DNA of 64,000 nt from Ophioderma brevispina (GCA_023653785.1 JAMKCH010041501.1:22604-86603); one strand, 5' to 3'; numbered from the stretch's first letter, positions 44,877-58,224 are shown. The notes: generated by a model not told the origin, from the letters alone. A program made the numbers and translations.

Positions 44877-46319
44877 TTAAAATATATACAATCTTCATTA
44901 TTTTTTCAGGTTAGATGGAAAAATTCTAAGTCCAAAAAAAGATAAGAAAATATAATAGCTGCCTTTTTAGTCTAGGAGCTGGCTAAGATATGTATGCGCT
45001 TAATTTAGGAGAGGATAACCCAACTGTTTAAGTCTAATATGAACCCTAGGAACAACTTGTGATATGTGCCAAAATTGATATCCGGGGCGAAAGGCCTGAT
45101 TTTCGCCAAATTCAAAATGGCCGCCAAAAATCAATTAAATTGCCTACTAGATTTCTTAAGGGGTCGCTTAGAAGAAACGAAATAAATTGTTTTGGTTAAT
45201 AAATGGTATGTTAAGATAAAAGGCAACACACATACATTAAAATAGATTTTTAATATTGTTACCAATTTTCATATCCAAGTGGCAGTCCAATATGGGCTGC
45301 CAAACATTTGAAATCTACCAATTGGCAATATATTGACTCGTATGTTGCCAAAATCAATCGCGCATGTCCGGTTCAATCACAATTACTTAATAAATCTCAA
45401 TGGCCACAGTCATTTAATATTTGTAATAATGCTCAAATTCAAAATGGGTGTGGCTCGATTAAGCTACATGAAACTTAAACCTTGCCATAGAAATCGCCAT
45501 ATCATAAGACCACTATCATCTAAGAAAATTACCGTACACTAACTACAAAAATCCGAATAATGTCATATATCATTTATTAACATTGGGGATTATCCCTAGA
45601 AACAACATGGGATATGTTCCAAAATTGATATCCTGGACGAAATTCCTGATTTTTCGCCAAATTAAAAAAGGGTGGAAAAAACATTTACAAAGCTATTAAA
45701 ATCTTAAGGTCCCTTTGAATAAAACAATGATTTTTTTACCTTAATCCCAATACAATCGAAATGTTCAGATACCAGCCACACACAGCTCATTTACAATGGA
45801 GTTCAATATGGTAACATTTTTCAAATCCCAGATGGTTGGCCAAAATGGCTGCCAAAGCAGTAAAGTCTACAAAATTACCAAGTATTTGGGTCGTATCACC
45901 ATATATCAAATTCATTGTGTCAAACAAGTAACTAGCCAATGACCACACATAAACTTATAATCGGGACATTTCATATTTAATAATATGCTTCAACTCAAAA
46001 TGGCGTCCGATATGGATACTGAAAGGTGAAAACATAGAAATTGGCATTAATTGAAAAACACTACACACACACCACATAACAACCGCTATCATCTATAAAC
46101 GTAAATATATAATTTAATAACCGTTGGGTTATCCTTTTATGTGCCATACATTATGTTGACTTAGCCAAGCCCTCTTCTAATTATATAAGGCCAAGGCCTC
46201 AACCAATAAAATCTCAATTGTTCTAGGGTAATATGATCCAATGACCAACCTAGAAGTGTTCCCAAAAATTCTATCATGGGTTAAAAGCCCGATTTTTTGG
46301 TCAATTCGTGTTCCTTAAA

Positions 46320-46505
46320 ACTGATCCAGGTATATCAGGGCAGTGTTCATAATTATACAGAGTCTAGGATCCCAGGCAGTGTTCATAACGTAACTGAGTT
46401 CAGGTATTCAGTTATAGTGTTCATAACGCCTACTGAGTCCAGGTATGTCAGGTATAGTGTTCATAACGTAACGGATCCAGGTATATCCGGCAGTGTTCAT
46501 TCTGG
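46320..46505. repeat. minisatellite, unit about 40-45 bp (ccaggtat..agtgttcataacgtaac)
   Basis: Four to five copies inside the middle segment of the foldback element. Confidence 0.85.
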
Positions 46506-47985
46506 TTTTGGACCAACAATTTACCTACCTTGATTTGCAATACTTGCAACACTTGATCAGATATCAACATCCTCAAGGACACACTTCTTCTTGCGAGCAC
46601 ATTGCCACACGTGTAGGGATCTGGCAGGGCCTTGTTTTTTTTAAGATCATAATCTCAAGGACTAGCCAATTAAAATGCCTCTTCTTTTCAAACCATAAGA
46701 TGAACGAGGGAATTCATAATTACATGCGGTCTCCTAAATGGGGCTTGGGACTCCAGGTACTTGTGGAGGTAGCCCAACAGGATATGTTTCCATAACATTT
46801 TTGAGGTACAGAATCTCTCAAAGTTTCACACTTGAGGTCCATGTCCTTATAATGCACGAAATGCAGGTCGACAAAATGTCCTTCAGGCAGGTCTGTGGAT
46901 AGTTTGAAGTCTTGATCAAATAGTGTATCCGCCAATCTGTTTGGCTTTCATTTCATTTGCTGTGAGACAGGTCAAATTCATTCTGTCAGAGAAAGATTTT
47001 TTTAGTTTGTTGACCAGCGTTCAGGCTGGCAAGCTAGTGACTATCATTGTATGTGCGTCATACTCCGCAGCATATGGGTTGCGGGAAGACACTTTGTACG
47101 CTCATCTCCTAGCGGCATAAACCGTGTAGTGATAATTTGAGATCTTTTCAGCTCTTGAGTTTCTCGTTGAGGCAAGATCTCCATTAAGTAATAGTTACCA
47201 ATTAAACACACAAAGACATCCGCTTCTCCTGATATGCGTTTGTGGAGGTAGGTCTGAAGTTGACTAAAATGTCTATGCATATGGGAATAATTAACCCCCC
47301 ATCATCCTGTCATCACCTTTCTCCACCATGCAGTTCAGCGAAGTATGGAAAAGTACACCCAGGGGATACCCTCCATGCCTGTTGTGATATTCCCAAGGTA
47401 TAACGTTTGTTGCCTGGGTAATTGGAAGTGAGCCACTCAAATCAAAGCCCTCATGATTATGGTATAGATGCCAATGGAAAACTGTTGAGGTATTCTACTC
47501 CACTCTCTCCACACAGATCACAATTCTGCTGCATTCTTCTTTGGTTAACAATATATGGTTATTGAGCTTGGGGGTTGTAACCACTAATCGATAAATTGAA
47601 GACCATAAACCCGCCCCAAACCACAAACAGACATTCAAGACATTTTCTTGACATCTATGGTCAACAAAGCTGGGCACAATTATGGTGAGATCCATGTTAT
47701 TTTGATACCTGCGAGAGGACAAGCATCAATCTGGAAGCCAAAACAAAATGTTTTTTTTTCTTGATAGATATCACCAAAAAAAAAAAACGTCTCAGTGGAA
47801 TTAGAGAACATTTTTATCCATCTTGTCCATCAGAAAAACCGCTTCAGGCATTTTGTTGATACTCGGAACAATAACCAATCAAAACCTCTATACCTTGGGT
47901 AATAAGTTTTTAGGTCACTGTTAAAGCCCTACACCATAATGCAATCATAGGTGACCCAGATGTCTCTGTTGTGTCTCTTATACTT
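46505..47985. other. middle segment of the foldback element, coding remains uncertain
   Basis: Minus-strand open frames of 65-78 codons follow each other (46720-46935, 47044-47280, 47495-47722) in different frames. This may be a decayed coding sequence, but no domain could be recognised. Confidence 0.3.
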
Positions 47986-49317
47986 ATCAAATAGTTCAAT
48001 GACAATATAACTTTAGGTGGCCATTGAGATGTTCTTAATTATTTTTTTGGGAAAAAATTTTTTGGACACACTGGACCATCTGGTTTTGATTATGGCAATA
48101 CGAGTCAATATATTGCCATTTTGTAGATTTCAATGTTTTGGCAGCCATCATTATTGGCTGCCATCTTGATTTGAAACTGTTAACAATATTAAAATAACCC
48201 TTTTTAATGGTCTGTGTGTTGGCTTTTATCTTAAATAAACCGGTGTTTTTTAACCAAACACTTTTTCGTTTGTTACTTTATAATTGTTTTTTTGTACACC
48301 AGTTTGAGATTTGGGCGAAAATCAGAATTTCTCAGGATATCAATTTTGCACATATCCCTGTTGTTTCCTGGTTTTCCTCTTGGGTATAACCCCAACTGTT
48401 AATAAATTATATATGACCGTTATTTTGCGTTTTAGTTGTATGGTAATTTCTAGATGATAGCGGTATAATGGCAATTTCTATTGTGTTTTCACTTTCAGTA
48501 GCCGTAATCGAGCGCTATTTTGAATTTTAGTATTATTCAAATATAAACTGTCATATATAAATTTATATGGTCATTGAGATATTATCATTGATTGATACGC
48601 TGGACATGCTGGAGTTTTGATTTGTGGCAAATAAGATCAATATAATTGCCGGGGGGTCACATTTGTAAATTTTAAACTGTTTTGCGGCCTATTTTGGCTG
48701 CCATCTGGATTTGAACATGTTAACAATATTAAAAATACAATTGGTTTAATGATCCTCGTGTTGCTTTTATCTTTATATACCATTGTATTGACAAAACACA
48801 ATTATTTCACTTGTTCTAAGCGACCTTAAGAATCCTAGTAGCTATTAATTTTTTTTGGCGGCCATTTGAATTGTCGAAAATCAGGCCTTTCTCCCGGGAT
48901 ATCAATTTGGCACATATCACAAGTTGTTCCTAGGGTTTCATATTAGTCTACAACGTGGTACGCTCTAAATTCAGTGCTCCTTCTTCGCTAGCTCCTCTAC
49001 TATTTGAGGTTAGTGAGGGAGTACCTGTTCTGGAGCATTGGTGGTGGTCAAAAACTACGCGTGCACTAATCACGTTTAAGTATCTCTTACATCCTTTTAA
49101 CAAGACAGCATGAAGGGAAATGGTGGGGTGAATTACGTGGTTACGTAGAAAAGACCTTCTCAACTCTAACTTTATATTATTCATACAAAATCGCATTACA
49201 CAAGACCAGAGAGAAACTACATTCACAGAACAAAATTATGGAGGAAGTTGAGAAAAGGCTGGAGAATATGTAGCAACTGAAAACTAAAGAAGAACATTCG
49301 GTCAATAAAAGCCACGC

Positions 49318-49440
49318 TCACGCACACCACACACACCCACAAACGCGCACGCACACCACACACATCACCACAGCCCCTCACACACACACACAACACCCCA
49401 CACACATTATACACAACAGCACACACACCACACAAACAAA
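49318..49440. repeat. CA-rich tract
   Basis: CACA/CCACA repeats; artificial Cys/Val-rich open frame on the minus strand. Confidence 0.9.
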
Positions 49441-49737
49441 CGGACTATTATCAATCCTCTGATTCACATTTGCCTTAAATTGAATCAACAAAAAGAGTTT
49501 AAAAATATATAGGACTACTTTGCTTTCGAAATTTTAAGATTTTCCCCGATTGTTGCAAAGAATAGGACCCGATCTTCACACAACTTGATCATAAATCTTC
49601 TTATTTCTCGTAAAGAATTGTTAATTGTTGATATTCTCGTGCTATTTTTATGAACGTCAGAGCGTTTTGTTAAGCTTTCAAATATACTCGGCAATTAGTT
49701 GCTAGAGTAGTTGTATAAAAACACTCTCTCCTCTATT

Positions 49738-49825
49738 TGTATATATATATATATACTATATATATCTATATTATAATATATATATATATAATTATATATA
49801 TATATATAATATATATATATATATT
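49738..49825. repeat. TA dinucleotide tract
   Basis: About 85 bp of nearly pure TA with a few breaks; self-complementary. Confidence 0.95.
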
Positions 49826-49839
49826 AGAAACACTATCTA

Positions 49840-50030
49840 GAGGACATTTGTGATCCGTTTGCCTCGTACCCCCAACTTACCTTAAAAAAGGTGCAATTCG
49901 ATGTACTCTGGAAATTTGGAAGTCAAACGCACCATAGAATTACCTAAAAATGGAAATTACCTTTTCTGGGGGATATCTCTGAACAATAAACAAAATTGAA
50001 GGCGCAGCTACCTATCACAAATTACACCAT
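49840..50030. repeat. diverged copy of MITE family 2
   Basis: Shares gtgatccgtttgcctcgtac-type and cccccaacttacct words with 32282-32480. Confidence 0.5.
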
Positions 50031-50787
50031 ACAGACTTTTGCTGGGAAATTGCTTCTGTCATGGTTGTTTGATATTGCTCTCACTGGGCCATTCCCACCC
50101 TGGCGTAAATATTGATAACTCCCTAACTGTGCCTGGTTTGTCATCACAAATGCAAATGATCACTCGCAGAATGCGAATTTTGAAAATACGACATATGCAT
50201 GTGATCAACTAAAAATTTTACTGATTCCAGAGATTAAAAATAGCGCGATCATTGAACTAAGAAGATATAAAAATAACGACTTTGCTCATATTAAACAAGT
50301 CTTTTATTCTGTCTTGGAAAACCCAGGTGCAGCACTCCAAAAACTTCCCTTTGCCATTAAGCCATTCTCAAATGTAGTTATTTCACCAATTGGTTTTATT
50401 CCAACCGGGTAAAATGAGATTTATCCAGCATTCATCTCTTTCTGAAGTCTCCTCTATTAATGATGATATCCCAAATATGTGCTTTGTGCATATATGCTAA
50501 CCATGTTAATGCGATAAGGTTGGGTGTCAGAGTTGGTAAGGGCGCTCTTTTAGGTAAGGCTGACACTCCACTCTGATGATTTTGATTAAATATTTCATTG
50601 ACAAGACCTTACCAATGAAAGCTTCTTGCTCTTCTGCCTTTTTTGAACGTTTCGCGAACTTTATTGAATGGGCAGTGAAAAGTGCTTCATATCTGCTCGT
50701 AGGTTTGTACGACGACAACTCATAATTTCATAATCCAAGATTGATAGAAAAACATCCGGAAATAAATAAGCCATAGCTGTTTTTTTT

Positions 50788-51170
50788 GTGGGCCGCCAGC
50801 TATAGCTGGCAGGACCACTTAGCAATCCGTTGTGCGTGTGTATGTGTGTATGTGTGGATGTGTGTGTGGATGTGTGTGTGGATGTGTGTGTCACAAATTG
50901 TTAAGTTTTTTTTTTTTAAATTGACCTCAATTGAAAAGTTTCACTTCAATTGGAACCAAACTTCTGTCATAGGTGCACAATAGGATCCGTCATATGTTGA
51001 TGAGGTCAAAGGTCATGTTGAAAGGTCAAAGGTCATAAGTGCACCATGCGATCCCTCATATGTTGATGAGATCAAAGGTCACGTGCCAGGGTCAAAGGTC
51101 ATGGGCGGCCCACAGCTTATATTCTTTGAATATAGCGAGCGCGAAAGCCGAGAACCGCGAAATTCTAGTT
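50788..51170. mobile_element. repeat element with hairpin end, TG tract and AGGTCA direct repeats
   Basis: Starts with gccagctatagctggc (perfect palindrome, about 50795-50810), followed by a TGTG(GA) tract (50833-50892), then about 1.6 units of a roughly 66-bp repeat containing AGGTCA-type half sites (51003-51101), then the run tatagcgagcgcgaaagccg. Confidence 0.6.
51003..51101 (+). promoter_or_regulatory. cluster of four DR1-like nuclear-receptor half-site pairs
   Basis: AGGTCA-A-AGGTCA occurs perfectly at 51003-51015 and 51023-51035, with one mismatch at 51069-51081 (AGATCA) and 51089-51101 (GGGTCA). DR1 is the known binding form of HNF4/RXR-type receptors. Here it lies in a repeat, with no recognised gene next to it, so function is open. 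Confidence 0.4.
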
Positions 51171-51399
51171 CGGATAGTTTCCTAATGTTGTGCGAAACAA
51201 AATATCAAAAGTCCCCGAGCTTCTCCTTGTGCTACTTGTTTTTACTGGGGACAAGTTTTAAAATGTTCCATTTGTGTTCAAATGTATACCATCGTTTGTG
51301 TCATGTCATAATGATTTTAAAAAAGGTATAGTTTGCCATATATATACGATTTATTGTTAATTAACTATATGCAAATAAAGGTTCAAGGTCATACTGGAG

Positions 51400-52900
51400 T
51401 TAAAGGTTCAGAATGTTCCGATTCTTTTCAAAGGTGTACCCATTTGTTCGTCTCGATGTGTATAAACTGAAAATACATATTCAAACAGTTCAATTAATTT
51501 CCTTGCATAGTTATAGGGCTCATTATGACAGATTATTGCAGGGTCTATGGAAGGTCACAAGCAGCTGCCTTATAAGGTCAATATTAAAGCCACAATCAGT
51601 CATTTTTTTCAAAATTCAAAATGCCTATTTTGTCTCGTAATTGCTAGTGTTATGTTATATCAACACCTTACGACTGTTTCTGGACTTTAAAAAGTCGGAT
51701 CACGACTTTTATTAGTAAACAAAAGCATTAATATCATCATTTCTAGACGAATAGGGCGTGTTACCTTTAGCCACTTACAGGGGTCTTTACTACAACAATT
51801 TTCCAATACACAATGCCATAAAAAATGGTGAGTAGGGTTATATCAATTTAGGGATGGCACTCGTGACCTTTTTCTGATCATCGGGCCTCTCAGGTGGACC
51901 TCAAACGATTTATTTAGATATATGCATATGCGCAAGTGTGTTGTTATTGTTGTTTTTACAAAACTTTCCGTTATTATTATGTGATTTTCTTTGCTGCTGG
52001 CTTAAGCATGTTTGTTGTTGTCGAGTGGGTTCCTCGCCTCCTTGCTTGCTCCTAGGTGTTTTCTACACGATAAATCCATTATATTTCTTTTGTTTCTGGA
52101 CATGGGTGTAAAAAAACCCCTCATTTCATAGTTTAGAGTTCATCCAGGTGATTTTTTTCTGTTCGCACCCATCTTTATAGGCCAGCTAAAATCGCATTGG
52201 GTCTAAAACACCAAAAAAACTTTTTTGTCACAATTCTAGTACACGACCAGGTGATCATTGGTGTGAATTTAGACACGTGGGCACTCCGTGATAAGCCCGG
52301 GGCTAGCAGACACGCATCTCAAGTGCAAAAGTTTGAGTGATTAAATTATGTGGACAGCCTGACAGGGACCACTGAAACCATAATTATTAAGTGCCACAAG
52401 TGGTGCGTTAAGGAGAGGGGGCCAAGAAAAAGTGTGTACAGGGGTGAACATTGTGAAAATTGATTTAATCGCGTGAAAAGTATACCATGTTATATGTCTA
52501 AAAACCACAAGGATTCAGGAAAGGTATAGTTTGTACTCTCTACAACGTAAGTTTAAGAGTTTAGACTAAAAACAGCAACACTCAAAAAAAGAGTTCAAGT
52601 TGTTTCATTTTAAAGGGGTCCAAATGTTTTAAGTTGCTCCGATTTAGATGAAATGGGTGTACATTATTGGTGGAGCTGAGGAGCAAATAAGGAATTTTTT
52701 TGTTTGAGTGGTCTCAAATGGCGTGCTTAGAAAGAGGGGGGAAACAAGGTCAAGCACACGACTGCAATGGACGTTGACCTTCGGTGCCCCTACATCGGAA
52801 CTAAGTATTTTAGACAGTCAAAAACTATTCTTATTTTTAAAATCTATGAACTCATCATAATTGGACCATTTTTTATCTAAATCGCGGATAACGCTATTCT
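51400..52900. other. intergenic region, nothing recognised
   Basis: No gene, RNA or clear repeat structure seen. Confidence 0.4.
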
Positions 52901-52902
52901 TC

Positions 52903-53286
52903 TTAAGGGCTGCTGATAGAACTCGAAGACGTAATCTTATGAGTCATGGTTGTGACTGAGGTGATGGATGGAGGTATGGAGGTAAAGGTTCGTTTTTCAC
53001 AGAAGATAAGAAAGGAAAATTCTGTGTTATAATCTTCAATTTGTGCATTAATTGATGTGGTAATGGTTGCTTGTTTTGATGCGCGTTGAGGCAAAAGTGT
53101 TAGCGGTTTTCGTAATTTGCTACCTGAAACGCGTTGAAGAGACCTGGCACACAGGCGGTGGCGATCAAGCCTCATCATTATAGCAAATACAAAAATGTCA
53201 AAAGAAATTACAGCAAACTGGGGCAACCACAAACCAATTTGAGTGCTTTGATGTTGGTCGGGCATGGGTGTTCCCATGGGACCCAC
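52903..53286 (-). CDS. unidentified open frame, 127 codons, doubtful
   Basis: Longest intact frame outside elements in this region, with one possible hydrophobic segment (FAVISFDIFVFAIMM). No family recognised, no splice or promoter evidence; another frame overlaps upstream (53208-53534). More likely a chance frame or old repeat. Confidence 0.15.
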   Translation of the reverse strand: MGPMGTPMPDQHQSTQIGLWLPQFAVISFDIFVFAIMMRLDRHRLCARSLQRVSGSKLRKPLTLLPQRASKQATITTSINAQIEDYNTEFSFLIFCEKRTFTSIPPSITSVTTMTHKITSSSSISSP

Positions 53287-53479
53287 GTAGACCTCCCCTC
53301 GTCGTATTCATAAAAAAAAAAAATCAGAACAACCTTCCAGTGGAGTGATTCTTTAACTCCAACGGTTTTGGAATAAGAAAATATTCCTTGACAACCTAAA
53401 AAAAATTCAGAATTTTTCGTCAAGATTTCGCTTTTACGTGTTAAACCATGGCGACGTCTGAAATTTGGATTTCTGGGCC

Positions 53480-53998
53480 GCCCTCCCTGCTGGCAACATT
53501 TGAAAAAAATAGTGCGCCCTCTAGAATTTTTCAAAATTGATATTTTGCATGGTTACAAAGTTTCTATCTACATGAGCCCTCACCTGAAATAATTAAGCCC
53601 AAACCAGCGCGCTTATGGGGAAACAGAACGATTTTATAATGAAGTCGCCGGCGACATTAATTCAACAGACGACGCGGAAATGGCGTGTAACACAAGAAAA
53701 CACACGCCAGAGTTGATTCTCACGGCAGGCACTTGGTTGACCGGTCTGGACCTTTGTGGTTTTATCTCAATGAGTACGAGACGATGAAATTCATGTAATA
53801 GACAAATATGTGATTAAAAAAACTTAAAGTTAGCCTACAAATTACATGGATGTCTTCAGCTTCTCATTAATGCCCTGGGCACTTCTGCTGTTGGGTATGT
53901 TATTCTTATGTGTAAAATATATCCTTTATTTACCAAGGACTAGACTATCATTTCGAGCAAATGAGAAATTTCAATATCTGAAAAGTGCCAGTGCCGCT
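53480..53998. mobile_element. MITE, TTAA-flanked family 1, inverted copy
   Basis: Reverse complement of the 29.08 and 30.04 kb copies: agtgccgctttaa at the right end (TTAA 53999-54002), acctttgtggtttt and gaaaaaaatagtgcgccct at the left. Confidence 0.72.
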
Positions 53999-54002
53999 TT
54001 AA

Positions 54003-55828
54003 TGTGCGATGGTACTCTGTCAGCCTTTTTTTTTTTTTATTCATGGCGGTGTAGATGGTTGGGCTATAAACCATGAATAGGGCATTGCATAAAGTGTGTA
54101 GAAGTTACAATGCTTATATATCAGATTGGGCATGTATTTCCAGATTGGGCATGCATGTAATCACATGGATTATACAGCTGTGATGGCATGCACACGTCAG
54201 AGGCAGGCAATACAGCCGGGGGGGGGGGCCTGGATTCCAAGGTGGAGATCATGCTCGTTGTAGGGCCTCCCAAAAAGTATAATATTCTTTCACACATGGT
54301 TCATTAAAATTTTTAATTTTGCTTAATCACTGCTTTAATGTTCATTCTCTAAATTTTTTTCAAAGAACTTAAGTGGACCCAAAACTTTGTATTGAACGGA
54401 CTTTTGAAGTGTTATTCTCCTTATAAAAGCTTTGATATTAAATTGATCATGTCGTAATTGACAGTTTTTCATCCATTTCATTGAACTAGCACCTGTTACG
54501 GTAAGGAGCAGTGATATAGTGTAGATTTAGCACGTGGAAATGAAATTAAATTGAGAGAAAATCTATCGTGAAATTAAGAGAAAATCGGAAAGACAATGCA
54601 ATATTCTTGAAAGCATTTTTATGTGCCTTTAAAAAGAATTAAAAAGGTCAACCCTAAACACGTAATTTTCGACGTGAAAATCTTACCCTAATTGTGCATT
54701 TTTGACGATTTTGATACCTAAACAAGGTACCGCGAGACAGCGTTGACCGCAAAAACACCTTAATTACGCGTTTTTGTACACATGCATGATATCAGCCTTG
54801 GAATACAAGTGCTCCCCCCGGATACAGCCCTTGAAGATGCCCTGGTATTTTTCAATGCCAACCCTAGTGCCATATACCCCATCTCCTTAGAATTTTCGTT
54901 TTTCAGATTTTCTCCTTTTTTTTCCTTTTAGGTCATTCTTTACAAAACTTCTCTATTTTGTTTGTTTGGTGGTGGTGGTGATGGTGGTGGTGGTGGTGGG
55001 AGATATGGCAATTTACTCTACCAAGTAAATTGTGTGGCGGTATTAAATGGTTTGGCCCCAGAATCACTCCCTTTAACTTTAAAACTTCTAAAATATGTGT
55101 ATAACTGTAATCCTTCCTGAACATTGCAATAAGGATATATTGGATAAATTGGAAAGTTAACCGATACATTCCTGGAAGTTGAAAGTTGACTTCAGTTCTC
55201 TGGTGTTCAAGAGCTAACTTTCCAATAATCTCGTGCTCCAGTCGCCAAGAGGGAATTCCATGAGGTTTCAAAGCCACTGGGCCTAAACTATGTTCAGAAA
55301 TGTCCAACCCAAAATAAAGTTCACGGTAAGAAAACTATAAAGACAAACATATCTTATTATACAACAGTATTATTTTCTGTATTATTTTCTGCAGCAAAAT
55401 GACAAATTTGGTGTGGCACATAGAAGTTTACTCCCATAAATATCCAAAGAAGTGCAGTGTATGAAAAAGATTTGCCAAGAATACCATAATCCATAAACAT
55501 GCTTAAAATCGTATATGCTAAAGTATGGTACCCCTAAAACCTTTAGGAAGCAAAAAAAAAAAATTAATTCCAAAAGTTGGGAAAATGTGCTGAGACTAAA
55601 TCAGCTATATTAAAGTTCATGTAAAGACACATATTTAAGAGCTTATAGAATTGATTTCATTTCATACCTTGTATAAACCTAAAATAATTCAGAGTCCTGT
55701 CCAAAATAATAAATATAAATGCAGATGATCAAAACTACTGCTTATGGCCAGAGAGAACCTTACTTGCAAACTTTGGTTCCTCAACAATCTTTTTTTTTGT
55801 AAAAAGTAGCAAAAGTAGTGGAGTTTGA
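54003..55828. other. region downstream of the DIRS-like element
   Basis: AT-rich; a ggtggtggtgatggtgg tract (about 54968-54998) gives a His-run artefact on the minus strand. No gene seen. Confidence 0.4.
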
Positions 55829-56800
55829 CTAACCAACTGTATGCAAAATCTCCTCTAATGGAACACCAAAACGTAGCGCTTTGGATGGGCTAGCTGCTCT
55901 TACACTATGAGCTTTGTAAATGCTCGCATCAATTAAAACGGCTGCCATAAGACATTTAATCCATCTACTAATAGTTTCTGTTGAAACTTTCTTGTGAGGT
56001 TTAACATAACTAATAAGATACGAGTTTCATTGCCTCTTAACTCTATTGTACGCTTCAAATATTCAGTCAAGACATGATATACACAAAGTGCTTTTTCTAC
56101 AGAATAAGTTTTGCGCTCACTCATTGGAGGCTTATAGCCAGGTTTGCTCTGCTTAAGATCAGTAGTACCAAGAGTAAAACAAAACCTGTCTCCCCTCACA
56201 GACATATTTCTAATATCTAAAGCTGCCAATGTTTGAGCTCTAGCCGCAACAAGAATAGCAACAAGAGTAACAGCTTTTAGAGTTAGATCTCTGAGGTTGC
56301 CCACATCCCAAGTATCTGAGTATCGTGGCTTTGGGGGCCTAAGATTAAAAACACCTTTCATGAACTTAATTACCCATCGATGGGCACCAATAGTGCAATG
56401 ACCTTTCTTATAAATAATAATCTGTGGAAGTGCACATCTGGCAGTGTTGATAGCACTAAACCTGAATGATATAAATCTGTAAGGAAATCTAAAACTTGAA
56501 AGACATGAGGTTGTACACAAAACATTTTCCATTTCTTGATGTAAACATTGTATTGTTTATAGGTTCCCCATTTCCAGGCTGCAAGGATGATTGAGGTAGC
56601 CCCTCTAGATATCTGCTGATCTCTGAGGGTACACCCGATAACTTGGCTGCCAGTAACTGCAGTCTTTTTCGAAGGGGATGGCCCTTGTTGCTCCCTGGCA
56701 ACAACAGTAAACTGTACTTTCTTGGCAGTAGTATTGGATTCTGAACAAGAAGACTCAAAAACAGAGTAAACCAAGGTTGTGTGGGCCAGACTGGAAGAAC
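55790..56800 (-). pseudogene. DIRS-like tyrosine recombinase
   Basis: N-terminal SAM-like part: SIILAAWKWGTYKQYNVYIK; catalytic part: AARAQTLAALDI (first Arg), YVKPHKKVSTETISRWIK and KAHSVRAAS (H-x-x-R). An in-frame TAG at about 55829-55831 replaces the Trp codon usual before the catalytic Tyr; the Tyr context (TTFATFYK) remains readable beyond it. Frame breaks near 56400-56530. Confidence 0.85.
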
Positions 56801-56879
56801 AACAATTGTTTGTGCTTGGTCCTGGCGTAACTTCTGAAGACAACGGCCTAGGCTGAAAGGTGGAAATATATAATTAACA

Positions 56880-57303
56880 TTGTCATGCCAGGACCTTGAA
56901 AAAGCATTCACATCTGGATCTCTCTGCCAAAAAACATATCTTGAGCATTTAGCATTTAAGCCTAGATGCAAATAAGTCAATGTCAACTGGACCAAAGAGT
57001 TGTACAATATCCTGAAAAACTGCATCTTGTAAAGACCACTCAGTTCTCTCATTGAAATTTCTACTTGCATAATCGGCTTGAGTATTAGCAGCACCAGGTA
57101 TGTGTGCAGCTGAGATCCAGATGCCTAGATCTAAACATCAAGCCCAATTTGGAATTCAAATCGGAATTTATGCCTCCCATATGCTCAACATAAGCCACAG
57201 CTGTTGAATTATCCACTAACAGTTGGACATGCTTATTTCGAATATGATCTTAGTAAGATTGCAAGCAAAATAGATACCAAGCAATTCAAAATAATTTATA
57301 TGG
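56880..57303 (-). pseudogene. DIRS-like RNase H domain, frameshifted
   Basis: ELLGIYFACNL, then VQLLVDNSTAVAYVEHMGG (catalytic Asp), AHIPGAANTQADYASR, PVDIDLFASRL, and FPPFSLGRCLQKLRQD. The order is that of the DIRS/Ngaro RT-RNase H C-terminus. At least three frameshifts. Confidence 0.8.
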
Positions 57304-57849
57304 TAATGAATTTCATGTTCTTTCCTTTGTTTACTTTAATCTGTGTTTTATTTCTTTTGTCAAGTTGCAATCTTTTGTGAGCTTCAAGACAACATGGAAT
57401 AACAGCCCGAAACAACTCTGCCCATGCATAAAAGTGGCACAAAATTGATTTTGATGTATCGCGGTAAATTGATTATCTATATCTCTGGATTGACAAAAGC
57501 AAATAAGATGAAACAAACACCATTGGAAAACCTGGTCTTTGTTCGTTAATATTATCCCAAGTAAGAATGATTTATTTTGAAATTTCATATTTAACCATTT
57601 TTGTTTCTGATTGTACCACTTATTTTAGTCTTTAAAGAAGCACTCTCAAAGGATACTGAAAAGCAACACATGAAAATTGTAATTGAAAATCTTCACCAAT
57701 TATCAGTAATCACTAATCACCATTCACCACCACCACCACAGGCACGTCATCCTTATATGTATTGGGCAGTAGCCAAACCTGATTACACGGGACAGAGCTG
57801 ACATTGTGCTAAGTAGATCTTTCAATAAAAGTACAAAAAAGGTAAAGGG

Positions 57850-58137
57850 GACGGACCTGTGTACATAGGAACGGAGTGCCCATCTCTCTTCGAAGCGATT
57901 GGGCCAGACTCCACCATATAATGTTGCTGTAGGGGGATCGCTACACCTCCTCTACAGCGAGTCTGTTACCTTCCCAACATTGAATAATGCCGGTACCCAT
58001 TTATACACCTGGGTAGAGAGGAATAATTGAGGTAAAGCGCCTTACTCAAGGGCGAAACACATTGGCCTCAGTGGGGCTCGAACTCACAACCTTTGGGGTG
58101 CGAGTCGGGCGCTTTATCCACTGGACCACATGTGCCC
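57850..58137 (-). repeat. tRNA-derived SINE, nearly complete
   Basis: The head on the minus strand has an A box tggtccagtgg (58118-58128) and B box agttcgagccc (58074-58084), followed by a body with acccaggtgtataaatgggt (about 58000) and a tail gagagatgggcactccg (about 57890). Pol III promoter inside. The tail matches the remnant at 15.55 kb. Confidence 0.85.
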
Positions 58138-58224
58138 TATGGACGCTATCAATATTGCAGGGATGACCGAATTGAATCTGGTTCACTGGTTGCCGAAAAT
58201 GTCACCCAAACGGCATTGCAATCC

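Larger units (their letters stand above)
45028..48957. mobile_element. 3.9-kb foldback element, arms of about 1 kb made of tandem units
   Basis: The outer tips are inverted (left agtctaatatgaaccctaggaa; right, read inverted, agactaatatgaaaccctagg). Each arm (45028-46130 and about 47985-48957) has about two units of about 500 bp sharing gatatgtgcc, gatatcc, cctgattttcgcc and aatggccgcc. Non-arm middle 46.3-47.98 kb. Confidence 0.82.

Noticed and set aside
54933..55307. 124-codon frame with a His run
   Set aside because: The His run comes from a ggtggtggt tract; the rest has no recognisable motif.
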